From an uncultured Algibacter sp. (lineage in GTDB: Bacteria; Bacteroidota; Bacteroidia; Flavobacteriales; Flavobacteriaceae): 64,000 bases of DNA. Of the stretch, positions 36,824 through 45,812 are shown in pieces; the first letter of the stretch is position 1; every line of letters starts with the position of its first letter. The DNA is taken from NCBI RefSeq assembly GCF_947487605.1, contig NZ_CANKXK010000005.1, forward strand, positions 230,060 through 294,059. Direction: 5' to 3'. The position numbers and the translations under genes were made by a program. The notes beneath the pieces were generated by a model. The model was not told where the DNA came from. It did no database searches and saw nothing but the letters and a program-made list of their open reading frames with translations.

Positions 36824-37393
36824 TTGACCACAAACCAACTAAATACCGAGCAACTAATTGGACTCTGTATATCTGGAAACCAATCTGCGCAATTGGAAAT
36901 TTACAACAGATATTATGAAGCCATGTACAATACTTCTTTTAGAATTGTAAAAAATTCTTATGAAGCTGAAGACATTATGCAAGACTCTTTTCTATTGGCG
37001 TTTACAAAATTAAAAGAGCTTAAAGATGTAAAAACTTTTGGTTTATGGTTAAAGCGAATTGTTATTAATAATAGCATATGTCACTATAAGAAAACCAGAA
37101 AAATTCAGAAAGTTTCAATTGACGATGTTTTATACAAAGTAGAAGACCACAGTAATGATTTTAATTCGGATCAAGAATTAACAAATTTAAAAGCAAGAAA
37201 GATTTTAAATGCACTAAATACATTAAAAGATAATTATAGAATAGCACTAACCCTAAATCTAGTAGAAGGTTATGATTACAATGAGATAAGTGAAATTATG
37301 AATATAACAAATGTTAATTGCAGGACAACCATCTCTAGAGCCAAGGAGAAATTAAGGCAAAACTTGCAACCAGTAATTAATTTTAAACAATGA
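36824..37393 (+). CDS. ECF-type RNA polymerase sigma factor
   Basis: A 189-residue sigma-70 family factor of the extracytoplasmic-function class. Region 2 runs from about 22 to 90 (YYEAMYNTSFRIVKNSYEAEDIMQ) and region 4 from about 118 to 175 (LNTLKDNYRIALTLNLVEGY, then EISEIMNITNVNCRTTISRAKEKL). No start ATG precedes the conserved region, so TTG at 36824 is chosen. It is followed after 3 bases by a single-TM protein and then by a GIN-domain protein, a typical regulator-membrane partner order. Confidence 0.92.
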   Translation: MTTNQLNTEQLIGLCISGNQSAQLEIYNRYYEAMYNTSFRIVKNSYEAEDIMQDSFLLAFTKLKELKDVKTFGLWLKRIVINNSICHYKKTRKIQKVSIDDVLYKVEDHSNDFNSDQELTNLKARKILNALNTLKDNYRIALTLNLVEGYDYNEISEIMNITNVNCRTTISRAKEKLRQNLQPVINFKQ

Positions 37394-37396
37394 ATA

Positions 37397-37933
37397 ATGA
37401 ATACTAAAAATAGGTTTGATATAGAAAACCCCAATCTTGGTCATGAGCAACGCTTTTTGAAGAAATTAAAAACGCAGAACAAACAAGCATCTAATAATAC
37501 TAGAAAGTCCAAACGTAACTTATGGAATCCCTTAATAGGAGTAGCTGCATCAATTGCTTTATTAATATCAATTTTCATTTTTAGCAGAACAAATAATTCT
37601 GAAAAAAATGTTGCAGAGACATTACCCGATATAGTCAAGACAGAAAGTCTTTTTGCTTCTGCTTTTGCAAAAGAAATAAGCAAACTTAATAGCGAGGAAA
37701 TGCCAGAATATCAAGAATTAATTGTTGAGGCAATGTTTAAAATTAAAGTCGTTGAAGAAGATTATAATCAATTAGTTATTAGTCTAAAAGAAAACCCAAA
37801 CGATCAACTCATTATTTCTGCCATGATGCTAAATTTTCAAGATAGAATTGATGTTTTGCATGATGTGATGGAAGAAATAAAAGAAAAAGAAGCAGCAATT
37901 AAACAATCAAATAACGAAGTAAATACTATTTAA
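37397..37933 (+). CDS. Single-TM protein following the sigma factor, probable anti-sigma
   Basis: A 178-residue protein with a cytoplasmic N-terminal stretch, one TM helix (NPLIGVAASIALLISIFIF, about 36-54) and an alpha-helical outer part with a long acidic-basic helix (EEIKEKEAAIKQ). No zinc-binding ZAS motif (HxxxCxxC) is seen in the short N-terminal part. The position right after an ECF sigma gene suggests an anti-sigma role, but the sequence does not prove it. Confidence 0.65.
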   Translation: MNTKNRFDIENPNLGHEQRFLKKLKTQNKQASNNTRKSKRNLWNPLIGVAASIALLISIFIFSRTNNSEKNVAETLPDIVKTESLFASAFAKEISKLNSEEMPEYQELIVEAMFKIKVVEEDYNQLVISLKENPNDQLIISAMMLNFQDRIDVLHDVMEEIKEKEAAIKQSNNEVNTI

Positions 37934-37975
37934 AAACAACCTTTCCTAATAGAGGAAACATTAAAACTACAAACA

Positions 37976-38701
37976 ATGAAAAAAACAATTACATTATCAA
38001 TTATCACATTATTTTTTATTGGACTTACCAATGCACAAGACTGGGGAAAGAAAAAAATAAAAGGCAATGGAAATGTTACAACAGAAACTCGAAATACTGG
38101 CAACTATGATGGCATTAAGTGCGCAGGAGCTATGGATTTTATTTTGGTTGCAGGAAAAGAAGGAAAAATAACTTTAGAAGGAGAATCGAATTTACTTGAA
38201 TTTATTTCAACAGAAGTAAAAGATGACAATTTAATAATTAAAGTAATAAAGGGTAAGAATATTAGTTCTTCTAAGGGTAAGTCAATTAAAATAACCATTC
38301 CTTTTGAAAAAATAAGTTCTATCTCTTTAGCTGGATCTGGCGATTTAACAACAAATGCCACAATAGATACAGATAAATTAAGTGTTTCTTTAGCTGGATC
38401 TGGTGATATAGATCTTGACATTAAAACTAACTCGGTAAAAGGCGCTATAGCTGGCTCTGGTAATTTAAAGTTAAGCGGAAACACAGATAATTTAGAAGCT
38501 AAAGTTGCAGGGTCTGGAGATTTTCATGGTTTTAATTTGCAATCTGAAAATACAGAAGTAGCTGTTGCTGGTTCAGGAAATGCAGAGGTTCATAGTAACA
38601 AAAAACTAAAAGCCCGAGTAGCAGGTACAGGAGATATTGTCTACAAAGGTAATGCAGAAGTAGATAAAAAAGTTGCTGGATCTGGTAGTATATCGAACTA
38701 A
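37976..38701 (+). CDS. Secreted GIN-domain (DUF2807) protein
   Basis: A 241-residue exported protein with a signal peptide (MKKTITLSIITLFFIGLTNA) and the GIN domain, a beta-helix built from short repeats. Seven repeats carrying an AGSGD/AGSGN-like motif can be counted from about residue 115 to the end (LAGSGDLT, LAGSGDIDL, IAGSGNLKL, VAGSGDFHG, VAGSGNAEV, VAGTGDIVY, VAGSGSISN). Proteins of this sort are thought to be adhesive or surface-exposed, but the function is unknown. It is the likely target of the sigma factor operon. Confidence 0.88.
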   Translation: MKKTITLSIITLFFIGLTNAQDWGKKKIKGNGNVTTETRNTGNYDGIKCAGAMDFILVAGKEGKITLEGESNLLEFISTEVKDDNLIIKVIKGKNISSSKGKSIKITIPFEKISSISLAGSGDLTTNATIDTDKLSVSLAGSGDIDLDIKTNSVKGAIAGSGNLKLSGNTDNLEAKVAGSGDFHGFNLQSENTEVAVAGSGNAEVHSNKKLKARVAGTGDIVYKGNAEVDKKVAGSGSISN

Positions 38702-38714
38702 AACCTATCCCTGT

Positions 38715-38752
38715 CTAATAAAATAGCCACTGGTTGAGTGGCTATTTTATAT
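38715..38752 (+). terminator. Terminator after the GIN-domain gene
   Basis: AAATAGCCACT (38721-38731) pairs with AGTGGCTATTT (38737-38747) with a 5-base loop, followed by TAT. It is 20 bases after the stop and ends the ECF/GIN operon. It may also serve the convergent gene on the minus strand. Confidence 0.7.
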
Positions 38753-38757
38753 GAATA

Positions 38758-39741
38758 TTAATTAATCGTATACGATGTAAGCTCTTGCAATACATTACTT
38801 GTAACATTACTATCTGCATCTAAAATCGAACCTTCAACTTTCACTACTCCAACATCTTTAGCAAAATAATATTTATAATCTACTGTTGCTGAACTCGCAG
38901 GAAACCCTTCAACCGAGGTCTCTTGCTTAAAACTTATTTTTATAACATCTGGAAATGTTTCACTGCCTACTACTAACGATATATTTTTTTCCAAAATTTC
39001 ACAATCTATTTTATAGTTCGATGTTATATTAGGTATAGCTGGTATTGCATCATCTAAAGGTGTATAAGTTGTTATAACATCAAAACTCGTTGTCCATGTG
39101 CTACCTACTGGTAAATAATCTTTTAGAATAATATATTCATACGCACTTTGGTCTATACTATATAAACCTGTTAATTCTGCAGTTAATTCACTTACTAAAA
39201 CATGGTAATCTCCATTATTCTTCCTACTATAATACTTTATGCTTAAATTTTCAAACCCAGTACCATCTGTAGCTTGGGCTGCACCCAAAAAATTATTATA
39301 GTAATAGCTTGATACCCCTTGATAATTTTCTACTCCACCTATCTCCATAGATGTTTCTTCTTGAGGGATATTATTAATTTGTTGACTAAATGTCCATTTA
39401 TTACCTATTGTCATAGGCCAATAATCGCCATCTTCAATTATCGTACCTCCACAATCCCCTAGCCCATCAATAACTAATTGAAATGCACCACCTTCATCAC
39501 CACAAATGGCAATTTGAGCTTCTAATGCCGCTTTATAATTTGCACATAGTTCAGCATAGTTTTCAACTGTAGCATTATTAAATGCTAATACAGCTTCAGT
39601 TGTATTTTGCAAAGCTTCAGGACAACTAACAGGATTTGGATTCTCTGGTATCTCACCTTCAAAAGGTTCTATGTTACATCCAGTAATCAGAAATAATAAA
39701 AAAATACCGATAAAAAAATAAAATTGTTTAGTAAATATCAT
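38758..39741 (-). CDS. Hypothetical lipoprotein
   Basis: A 327-residue lipoprotein with the lipobox LITGC after a hydrophobic segment starting MIFTKQFYFF. The frame is open back to 39774, but the ATG at 39741 places the signal at the N-terminus. The mature part has an N-terminal CxxG-rich stretch (NTTEAVLAFNNATVENYAELCANYKAAL) and a C-terminal beta-rich half with repeated strands (GNKWTFSQQINNIPQ; YKIDCEILEKNISLVV). The mid part DGDYWPMTIGNKW resembles the start of other Bacteroidota lipoproteins of unknown function. Confidence 0.75.
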   Translation of the reverse strand: MIFTKQFYFFIGIFLLFLITGCNIEPFEGEIPENPNPVSCPEALQNTTEAVLAFNNATVENYAELCANYKAALEAQIAICGDEGGAFQLVIDGLGDCGGTIIEDGDYWPMTIGNKWTFSQQINNIPQEETSMEIGGVENYQGVSSYYYNNFLGAAQATDGTGFENLSIKYYSRKNNGDYHVLVSELTAELTGLYSIDQSAYEYIILKDYLPVGSTWTTSFDVITTYTPLDDAIPAIPNITSNYKIDCEILEKNISLVVGSETFPDVIKISFKQETSVEGFPASSATVDYKYYFAKDVGVVKVEGSILDADSNVTSNVLQELTSYTIN

Positions 39742-39863
39742 TGCGGGGTAATTATCAAAATTTTTAAAACTCAAACATAATGATTAATTCTGTTCATAAA
39801 ATAATTCTTACTTTTAAAAGATGATTTTTTAGGTAAACGGAAAAATATGGTTTAAAATAAAAT

Positions 39864-41198
39864 TTAGTTATTATTTTTTGGAACTCTATACAACAAAATA
39901 ATACCAGCTAAAAAGAAAACAAATAAGAAAAGAATTCCGTTTCGCATACTACCTGTTATTTGATCTATAAAAGCAAAAACAACCATACCAATTACAATAC
40001 CTATTTTTTCTGCAACATCATAAAAACTAAAGTAGGAGGTTGTATCTTCTGTTTCGGGTAAAAATTTTGAATATGTAGAACGTGCTAAAGATTGCACACC
40101 CCCCATAACCAAACCAACAAAACAAGCTGCTATATAAAATTGAACAGGTGTTATCATAAAATAGGCATAAAAACACAATGCCATCCATATAAAATTAACA
40201 ACAATAAGAGTTTTTATATTGCCATATACAGAAGAAGCTTTAGATGTTAAAAAAGCACCTAAAATAGCAACTAATTGAATAATTAAAATGCTCCCTATTA
40301 AACCAAAAGTTTTACCATCTTCATCTGCCCATGCTATTTCTTCTTCACCAAAATATACAGCCACTAACATGATGGTTTGTACTGCCATACTAAACACAAA
40401 AAAAGCATATAAGTATCGTTTTAAACGGAAATTCTGTTTTAAATCTTTCCAAACTAATTTTAACTCTTTAAACCCATTAAATATAACAGCTTTAGTTACT
40501 TTATGGCCGCTTGAAGCACCTTTTGGTAACCAATAAAAAGAATATTGACTAAATAATGCCCACCATATCCCAACTGTAACAAACGATATCTTCATAGCTA
40601 CTTGAGCAGCTGTATCATTTTCGGTAGCTTCAATAAAAAATGTACTAGGAAACATAACCATGGATAAATTCAAAACTAACAACAATACACTACCTAAATA
40701 TCCTAACGAAAACCCTTTTGCGCTTATGCTATCTTGTTGTTCAGGAAAAGCAATGTCTGGCAAATAGGAATTATAAAAAACTAAACTCCCCCAATACCCT
40801 ATTAAACCCATAAAATAAAATAGTAAGCTTAGATGAATTCTTTCAGGCGAAATATCAAACCAATACAACCCAATACAACCAGTGCTACCAACATAGCAGA
40901 AAAACTTTAAAAAATTCTTTTTGTTACCAACATAATCAGCAATACCAGAAAGAATTGGAGATGTAAAGGCTACCACTAAAAACGTAAAAGCCGTAACAAA
41001 TGTAATAAGAGCAGTACTTTTAAACTCAAAACCAAAAGCCCATACTGTTTTTATTTCTGAAGTAGTTTTTATAAATAAAGCAGAATAAAATATTGGAAAT
41101 ATAGATGATGCGATTGTAAGTGTGTAAACAGAGTTTGCCCAATCGTAAAATGCCCAAGCATTCAGTAATTTTTTACTTCCTTTATCTAATACTGCCAT
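39864..41198 (-). CDS. MFS transporter (UMF1/Atg22-like)
   Basis: A 444-residue inner-membrane protein with about twelve TM helices. The N-terminal WAFYDWANSVYTLTI and the GIADYVGNKKNFLKF loop fit the UMF1-like group of major facilitator transporters, whose substrates are poorly known. The gene follows the M48 peptidase gene on the same strand with a terminator in between. Confidence 0.85.
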   Translation of the reverse strand: MAVLDKGSKKLLNAWAFYDWANSVYTLTIASSIFPIFYSALFIKTTSEIKTVWAFGFEFKSTALITFVTAFTFLVVAFTSPILSGIADYVGNKKNFLKFFCYVGSTGCIGLYWFDISPERIHLSLLFYFMGLIGYWGSLVFYNSYLPDIAFPEQQDSISAKGFSLGYLGSVLLLVLNLSMVMFPSTFFIEATENDTAAQVAMKISFVTVGIWWALFSQYSFYWLPKGASSGHKVTKAVIFNGFKELKLVWKDLKQNFRLKRYLYAFFVFSMAVQTIMLVAVYFGEEEIAWADEDGKTFGLIGSILIIQLVAILGAFLTSKASSVYGNIKTLIVVNFIWMALCFYAYFMITPVQFYIAACFVGLVMGGVQSLARSTYSKFLPETEDTTSYFSFYDVAEKIGIVIGMVVFAFIDQITGSMRNGILFLFVFFLAGIILLYRVPKNNN

Positions 41199-41201
41199 AA
41201 T

Positions 41202-41229
41202 AAAAAAGCTGCTTATTTATAAGCAGCTT
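41202..41229 (-). terminator. Terminator between the M48 peptidase and MFS genes
   Basis: AAGCTGCTTAT (41206-41216) pairs with ATAAGCAGCTT (41219-41229) with a 2-base loop. A run of A on the left gives a T-tract on the minus strand, so it ends the M48 peptidase transcript. Confidence 0.8.
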
Positions 41230-41265
41230 CTAATGTAATCAAATATTTTAATTCTAGGCAATAAG

Positions 41266-42084
41266 TTATTTTCTAAATGATGTAACTCCATATTTTGCAG
41301 CTTCTGCTTTCGCTTTTGGGGCTAAAGCTGTTAGATTTGCTATTCGAGAGTCGTTAGATGGGTGTGTGCTTAAAATTTCTGGTGGTGCTTGCCCTCCACT
41401 ATTAGCTTTCATTCGTTTCCATAATTCAGCAGCTTCGTCTGGATTATATCCAGCAATTGCCATTAAATAAAGACCAATTTTATCTGCTTCAGTTTCATGA
41501 CTTCTACTAAATGGTAACATAAGTCCTACCTGTGTGCCAACTCCATAATATTGGTTGAAGGCATTTCTAGATTTATCGTCTTTAATAGCAATATTACCAG
41601 CAACTGCCAACCCTTGTTGTACCAAACCAGCACTCATACGTTGCTGCCCATGATTTGCTAATGCATGAGCAACTTCATGTCCCATAATAGCGGCAACTCC
41701 AGTTTCTCCATTAGCAATAGGTAAAATTCCAGTATAAAAAACAATTTTACCACCAGGCATACACCAAGCATTTACAGTTTTGTCTTCAACTAAATTATAC
41801 TCCCATTTATAATCTTTTAAATAACCTTCATGGCCATTTGCATTTAGCCATCTTTCTGCAGCAACAGCAATACGCTGTCCTACTCTAGTTATCATAGCCG
41901 CATCACTAGTTCCTTTCACTATTTTATTCTCTGTTAAAAATTGATCATATTGTGCAAAAGCTGTTGGGAACAACTGCGAATTTGGAACTAATGCCATTGT
42001 TTTTTTTCCTGTAAAAGGGTTTTCTGCACAAGAAAAAACTATTGCAACAAATGCAAACGCCAAAAATATATTCTTTACTTTCAT
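41266..42084 (-). CDS. M48 family metallopeptidase lipoprotein
   Basis: A 272-residue protein with a lipoprotein signal ending in VFSC. The zinc-binding motif HEVAH and the third ligand in SHETEADKIGLYLM are present, as in the BepA/LoiP-like envelope peptidases that process misfolded outer-membrane proteins. The C-terminal part (ILSTHPSNDSRIANL) is a typical end. The function in quality control is inferred from family. Confidence 0.9.
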   Translation of the reverse strand: MKVKNIFLAFAFVAIVFSCAENPFTGKKTMALVPNSQLFPTAFAQYDQFLTENKIVKGTSDAAMITRVGQRIAVAAERWLNANGHEGYLKDYKWEYNLVEDKTVNAWCMPGGKIVFYTGILPIANGETGVAAIMGHEVAHALANHGQQRMSAGLVQQGLAVAGNIAIKDDKSRNAFNQYYGVGTQVGLMLPFSRSHETEADKIGLYLMAIAGYNPDEAAELWKRMKANSGGQAPPEILSTHPSNDSRIANLTALAPKAKAEAAKYGVTSFRK

Positions 42085-42253
42085 TTTTTATCGAGGTTAA
42101 ATTTATAAACACTAAAAGTACAAAAATTGTACCTTTATATAAATTAGACACAACTAATTTTTAGTAGTCACATATTTCTATAAATGTATTTCGTACAAGT
42201 TGTTATATTTTATTAATACTTACGACTTATTCTATAAATTATAATTTATCAAA

Positions 42254-42727
42254 ATGAAAAATTTATTAATCGCTTCGTTATTTATTTGTTTGTTTTCATG
42301 CAATGGTTCTGCTCAAAAAGAAGCAAAAAAGACATACAAAGTTTCAAAAACAGAGGCAGAGTGGAAATCGCAACTTACTGAAAAAGAATATTATGTATTA
42401 AGACAGGCTGGAACAGAACGCCCAAATTCAAGTGCCTTGAATAAAAACTACGATTCTGGCATTTACGTCTGTAAAGCATGTGAAACCCCACTATTTAAAA
42501 GTGAACATAAATTTGATTCTGGGAGTGGCTGGCCTAGTTTTGATCGTGAAATTAAAGGCAATGTTGCATTTTCAACAGATAATAATCTAGGCTATACCCG
42601 AATTGAAGAACATTGTGCCACGTGTGGTGGCCACTTAGGTCATGTTTTTAATGATGGGCCTAGAAAAACAACAGGCAAGCGCCATTGCATAAATGGGGTT
42701 GCTTTAAAATTTATTCCTAAAAATTAG
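42254..42727 (+). CDS. msrB: Peptide-methionine (R)-S-oxide reductase MsrB, lipoprotein form
   Basis: MsrB reduces methionine-R-sulfoxide in proteins. The mature 135-residue part contains the zinc-binding CxxC pairs (CKAC and CATC), the family GSGWPSF, and the catalytic Cys in RHCINGVALKF. The first 18 residues (MKNLLIASLFICLFSC) look like a lipoprotein signal, so this form would act in the periplasm or outer envelope. It starts 9 bases before the DinB-like gene in the same direction. Confidence 0.93.
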   Translation: MKNLLIASLFICLFSCNGSAQKEAKKTYKVSKTEAEWKSQLTEKEYYVLRQAGTERPNSSALNKNYDSGIYVCKACETPLFKSEHKFDSGSGWPSFDREIKGNVAFSTDNNLGYTRIEEHCATCGGHLGHVFNDGPRKTTGKRHCINGVALKFIPKN

Positions 42728-42735
42728 AATCTCTA

Positions 42736-43287
42736 ATGAAAAGTTACTTAACAAGCATAATTAAACAATTTCAATATTATAAAACCCTAGGCGATAAAAC
42801 TTTTAAACAATTAACTTTTGATGAATTACAAAATGAAATTGACGAAAATTCGAATTCTATTTCTATAATTACTAAGCATCTTGTTGGTAATATGTTGAGC
42901 AGATGGACTAATTTTTTAACTGAAGATGGCGAGAAAACATGGAGACAACGCGATTTGGAATTTCATAATACTTTTGAAAATAAAGAAGAAGTTATTTCCT
43001 ATTGGAATAAAGGATGGCAATGTTTATTTGAAGCTATTGAGCCATTAGAAAATAAAGATTTAGAACAAATTATTTACATTCGCAATCAAGGTCATACAGT
43101 TATAGAAGCAATAAACAGACAATTAGCACATTACTCATATCACGTTGGGCAAATCGTATTTTTAGGCAAACTTTTAAAAGGAAAAGATTGGGAGTCGCTA
43201 TCGATACCTAAAGGTGATTCTTCAAAATATAATAAAGATAAATTTAGTAAAGAGAAAAGTAGACGACATTTCACAGATGATGTATAA
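42736..43287 (+). CDS. DinB-like (DUF1572) protein
   Basis: A 183-residue protein of the DinB/YfiT-like four-helix-bundle family. The metal-binding histidines are expected in TKHLVGN, RQLAHYSYHVGQ; these are visible at about 45-52 and 137-148. The biochemical role is not known; related proteins act as metal-dependent thiol transferases. It follows msrB after 8 bases, so both may be co-transcribed. Confidence 0.8.
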   Translation: MKSYLTSIIKQFQYYKTLGDKTFKQLTFDELQNEIDENSNSISIITKHLVGNMLSRWTNFLTEDGEKTWRQRDLEFHNTFENKEEVISYWNKGWQCLFEAIEPLENKDLEQIIYIRNQGHTVIEAINRQLAHYSYHVGQIVFLGKLLKGKDWESLSIPKGDSSKYNKDKFSKEKSRRHFTDDV

Positions 43288-43314
43288 AAAAACCCGTTAG
43301 AGTTAACTAACAGG
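43286..43314 (-). terminator. Terminator of the tandem NTF2-like gene
   Basis: GTTAG (43296-43300) pairs with CTAAC (43307-43311), extended by CC/GG around one mismatch, next to a run of A that is a T-tract on the minus strand. The plus side may also be covered. It lies downstream of both converging genes. Confidence 0.65.
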
Positions 43315-43340
43315 CCTTTAAGTTTTTATATTATTATTTT

Positions 43341-44270
43341 TTATTTAGCTTCTAATACTTTAGTGCTAAAGTAACCTATGGATCGCGATATTAAACCTTC
43401 ATCATTAAAATCGTGAGTGTACATAGCAGGCATAACAATCTTTTTGTTATCCGATTTTCTTACGAGTCTAAAATTCCACCAAGATTGAACTGTAAATCCG
43501 TTTCCTATTTCGTATTCTAAACCATCAGGATATCCAACTACATCAATACTTTCAATTTCAAAATTTTCAAAAAACTCTTGATGTCTTGTTTTCAATTCAT
43601 CCAAATCAATGCTTTCACCTAGTCCCATTTCAAGATTACTAATAGACACATTTTCATCAAAATAGCTATAAGCTTTTTCTAAATCCTTATTTTCAAAGGC
43701 AGCAACCATACGTCTTACTTTATTGATATATTTATGTTCGTTGTAAAGCACGCCATTTTTTCTTGTTGAATATGCGCTTCGAATATCGTTGCCAACTGGG
43801 TAATTATAGTAGATTGCCATTTCAATTTTACCATCATCATTTAACTTGTAAAGATTATGAACAGGCATTTCAATCTTGACCCCAGTAGCATCGTTAACTC
43901 CTTTTAAGTAATCCCATGTTTGAACCCAAGTTTTACCGTCTTTGTATTCAATGGCATCTGGGTAGGCTTCTCCATGTCTAGAGAGACTCCTGTACGCCGT
44001 CCATTTACTTCTGTTTTCCACCCATTTTAGATAATCCTCTTTATTGGTTCCTTTAGCATCCTTGTTTCTAGAAGTTCCATTGTAGGCTTTAAAATCATCG
44101 GCTAAATATGAGGATACAGCGTCAACGTCTCCTTTTACATCGGCCTGTTGAAATGCTTCAACTGTTACTATTGCTGGATGTTCTTTATAAACTGTGCCGT
44201 TTTTTTCTTTTTTCTGTGAATACATTAGTACTACGGAAAGTAGCATGACAATTAGAACATGTTTTTTCAT
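43341..44270 (-). CDS. Secreted protein with two NTF2-like (SnoaL) domains
   Basis: A 309-residue exported protein (signal MKKHVLIVMLLSVVLMYS). Two SnoaL-like cone folds can be traced: the first around 32-140 (AFQQADVKGDVDAVSSYLADDF) and the second around 185-300 (MVAAFENKDLEKAYSYFDEN). No catalytic residues are assigned. A second NTF2-like protein lies at 683-1228, but I see no close similarity. Confidence 0.8.
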   Translation of the reverse strand: MKKHVLIVMLLSVVLMYSQKKEKNGTVYKEHPAIVTVEAFQQADVKGDVDAVSSYLADDFKAYNGTSRNKDAKGTNKEDYLKWVENRSKWTAYRSLSRHGEAYPDAIEYKDGKTWVQTWDYLKGVNDATGVKIEMPVHNLYKLNDDGKIEMAIYYNYPVGNDIRSAYSTRKNGVLYNEHKYINKVRRMVAAFENKDLEKAYSYFDENVSISNLEMGLGESIDLDELKTRHQEFFENFEIESIDVVGYPDGLEYEIGNGFTVQSWWNFRLVRKSDNKKIVMPAMYTHDFNDEGLISRSIGYFSTKVLEAK

Positions 44271-44352
44271 AATAATAAATTTTGGTTAGTTAATATTTCT
44301 AAATATAACCAAAATAGCTGATAATTAACCCGTTAATTCTTACCTGATTAAT

Positions 44353-45636
44353 TTATAACTTCATTTTCTTCTTAAATGGCCTTATAATTAACCGTGCTTC
44401 TCTATCAAAACGCACATAATTATAAACCCAGTTTACAAAAACCACCATTCGGTTTCTAAATCCTATTAAAAAGAATAGATGCACAAACATCCAAACATAC
44501 CATGCAAAAATGCCTTGGAATTTAAAGTTTTTTAAATCTACTACAGCTTTGTTTCTTCCAATAGTTGCCATAGATCCTTTGTCTTTATAACTAAAAGGCT
44601 TCATGGGTTTTTCTTCTATTAACTTCAAGATATTATCGCCTAATTGGTCTCCTTGTTGAATAGCTGGTTGCGCCATCATTGGTAAGCCATAAGGGAATTC
44701 TTTATTTATCATACATGCTATATCTCCAATAGCAAAAATATTTTTAAACTCTTTAACTTGGTTAAATTCATTCACCAAAAGTCTATTACCTCTAGTTATA
44801 AACTTTTCAGCCTCTAATCCTTTAATTGTTGCGCCTTTTACACCCGCAGCCCAAACTACGGTAGCTGTTTCAAAAGTTAAATCGGTATTAGTAGTTACAA
44901 TTTTTCCATCGTAATTAGTTACTCTAACATTTTTCCAAATATTAACACCCAGTTTTTCTAAGAAGTCCTCCGCCTTTTCAGAAGCCTTTTCACTCATACC
45001 TTTTAAAATACAATCGCTTGATTGAATGATATTAATTTGAGCCAATCGTGTATCTAAATCTGGATAATCTTTTGGTAAAATACCTTTTTTAATTTCAGCT
45101 AAAGCACCAGCAAGTTCTACTCCTGTTGGACCTCCTCCCACAATAACAAAATTCATTAATGCGTTGCGCTCGTTTAAATCTGAAGTCAATAATGCTTCTT
45201 CAAAATTTTCAAGTATTAAGCTTCTTAAATTTAAAGATTGTGGTATGGTTTTCATCGCCATACTATACTTTTCAATATCAGAATTCCCAAAAAAGTTAGT
45301 TTTAGAACCTGAAGCAACCACTAAATAATCAAATTTTAAATTGCCAATATTGGTTCTAACTTTATTTTTATCAACATCAATTTCATTAACATTGGCTAGC
45401 CTAAAATAGAAATTAGGGAAATCTTTCAATATTTTTCTAATAGGATAAGCTATGGAGTCTGGTTCCAAACCACCTGTGGAAACTTGATATAATAATGGTT
45501 GAAACGTATGGTAATTATTCTTATCTAAAAGTACTACTTGCACTTCTTGCTTCGATAATTTTTTTGCTAAAGCTACGCCAGCAAAACCACCACCAATAAT
45601 AACAATTCGGGGATAACTCGTTCTTGGTATATTCAT
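44353..45636 (-). CDS. Type II NADH:quinone oxidoreductase-like flavoprotein
   Basis: A 427-residue FAD-dependent NAD(P)H dehydrogenase (NDH-2 type) that would pass electrons from NADH to quinone without pumping. The FAD site is VIIGGGFAGVALAKKL at the start, the NAD site VIVGGGPTGVELAGAL in the middle, and WAAGV...FAIGDIA later. C-terminal hydrophobic stretches (FAWYVWMFVHLFFLIGF) would anchor it to the membrane. The frame extends to 45717, but MNIPRTSYPRIVII at 45636 is the family start; the extra 27 residues carry no known pattern. Confidence 0.9.
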   Translation of the reverse strand: MNIPRTSYPRIVIIGGGFAGVALAKKLSKQEVQVVLLDKNNYHTFQPLLYQVSTGGLEPDSIAYPIRKILKDFPNFYFRLANVNEIDVDKNKVRTNIGNLKFDYLVVASGSKTNFFGNSDIEKYSMAMKTIPQSLNLRSLILENFEEALLTSDLNERNALMNFVIVGGGPTGVELAGALAEIKKGILPKDYPDLDTRLAQINIIQSSDCILKGMSEKASEKAEDFLEKLGVNIWKNVRVTNYDGKIVTTNTDLTFETATVVWAAGVKGATIKGLEAEKFITRGNRLLVNEFNQVKEFKNIFAIGDIACMINKEFPYGLPMMAQPAIQQGDQLGDNILKLIEEKPMKPFSYKDKGSMATIGRNKAVVDLKNFKFQGIFAWYVWMFVHLFFLIGFRNRMVVFVNWVYNYVRFDREARLIIRPFKKKMKL

Positions 45637-45812
45637 ACAATAATTCTTGCTCAACAAAGGTAGTAAAACAACTAGATATTGCTTTCTACAAGTCAATAAC
45701 AAATTCTTCAAAAACAATGTTATTATGCCTCTAGCATTTTTTTTCGATTTAAAGGTTTCTAAATTTATTATTCAAAATCGATTTCGTAAATTCGTAGCCT
45801 AAAATTTAACAC

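Noticed and set aside
38104..38484. 126-residue frame on the minus strand inside the GIN-domain gene
   Set aside because: It mirrors the repeats of the GIN-domain protein on the opposite strand. There is no start or operon context.
38320..38700. Repeats in the GIN-domain gene considered as a CRISPR or tandem DNA repeat
   Set aside because: The repeats are at the protein level with diverged codons, and their spacing is not constant. They are the beta-helix rungs of the domain.
45637..45717. 27-residue N-terminal extension of the NDH-2-like protein
   Set aside because: It does not match the family N-terminus, which begins at 45636, and includes no transmembrane or targeting pattern that I can name.
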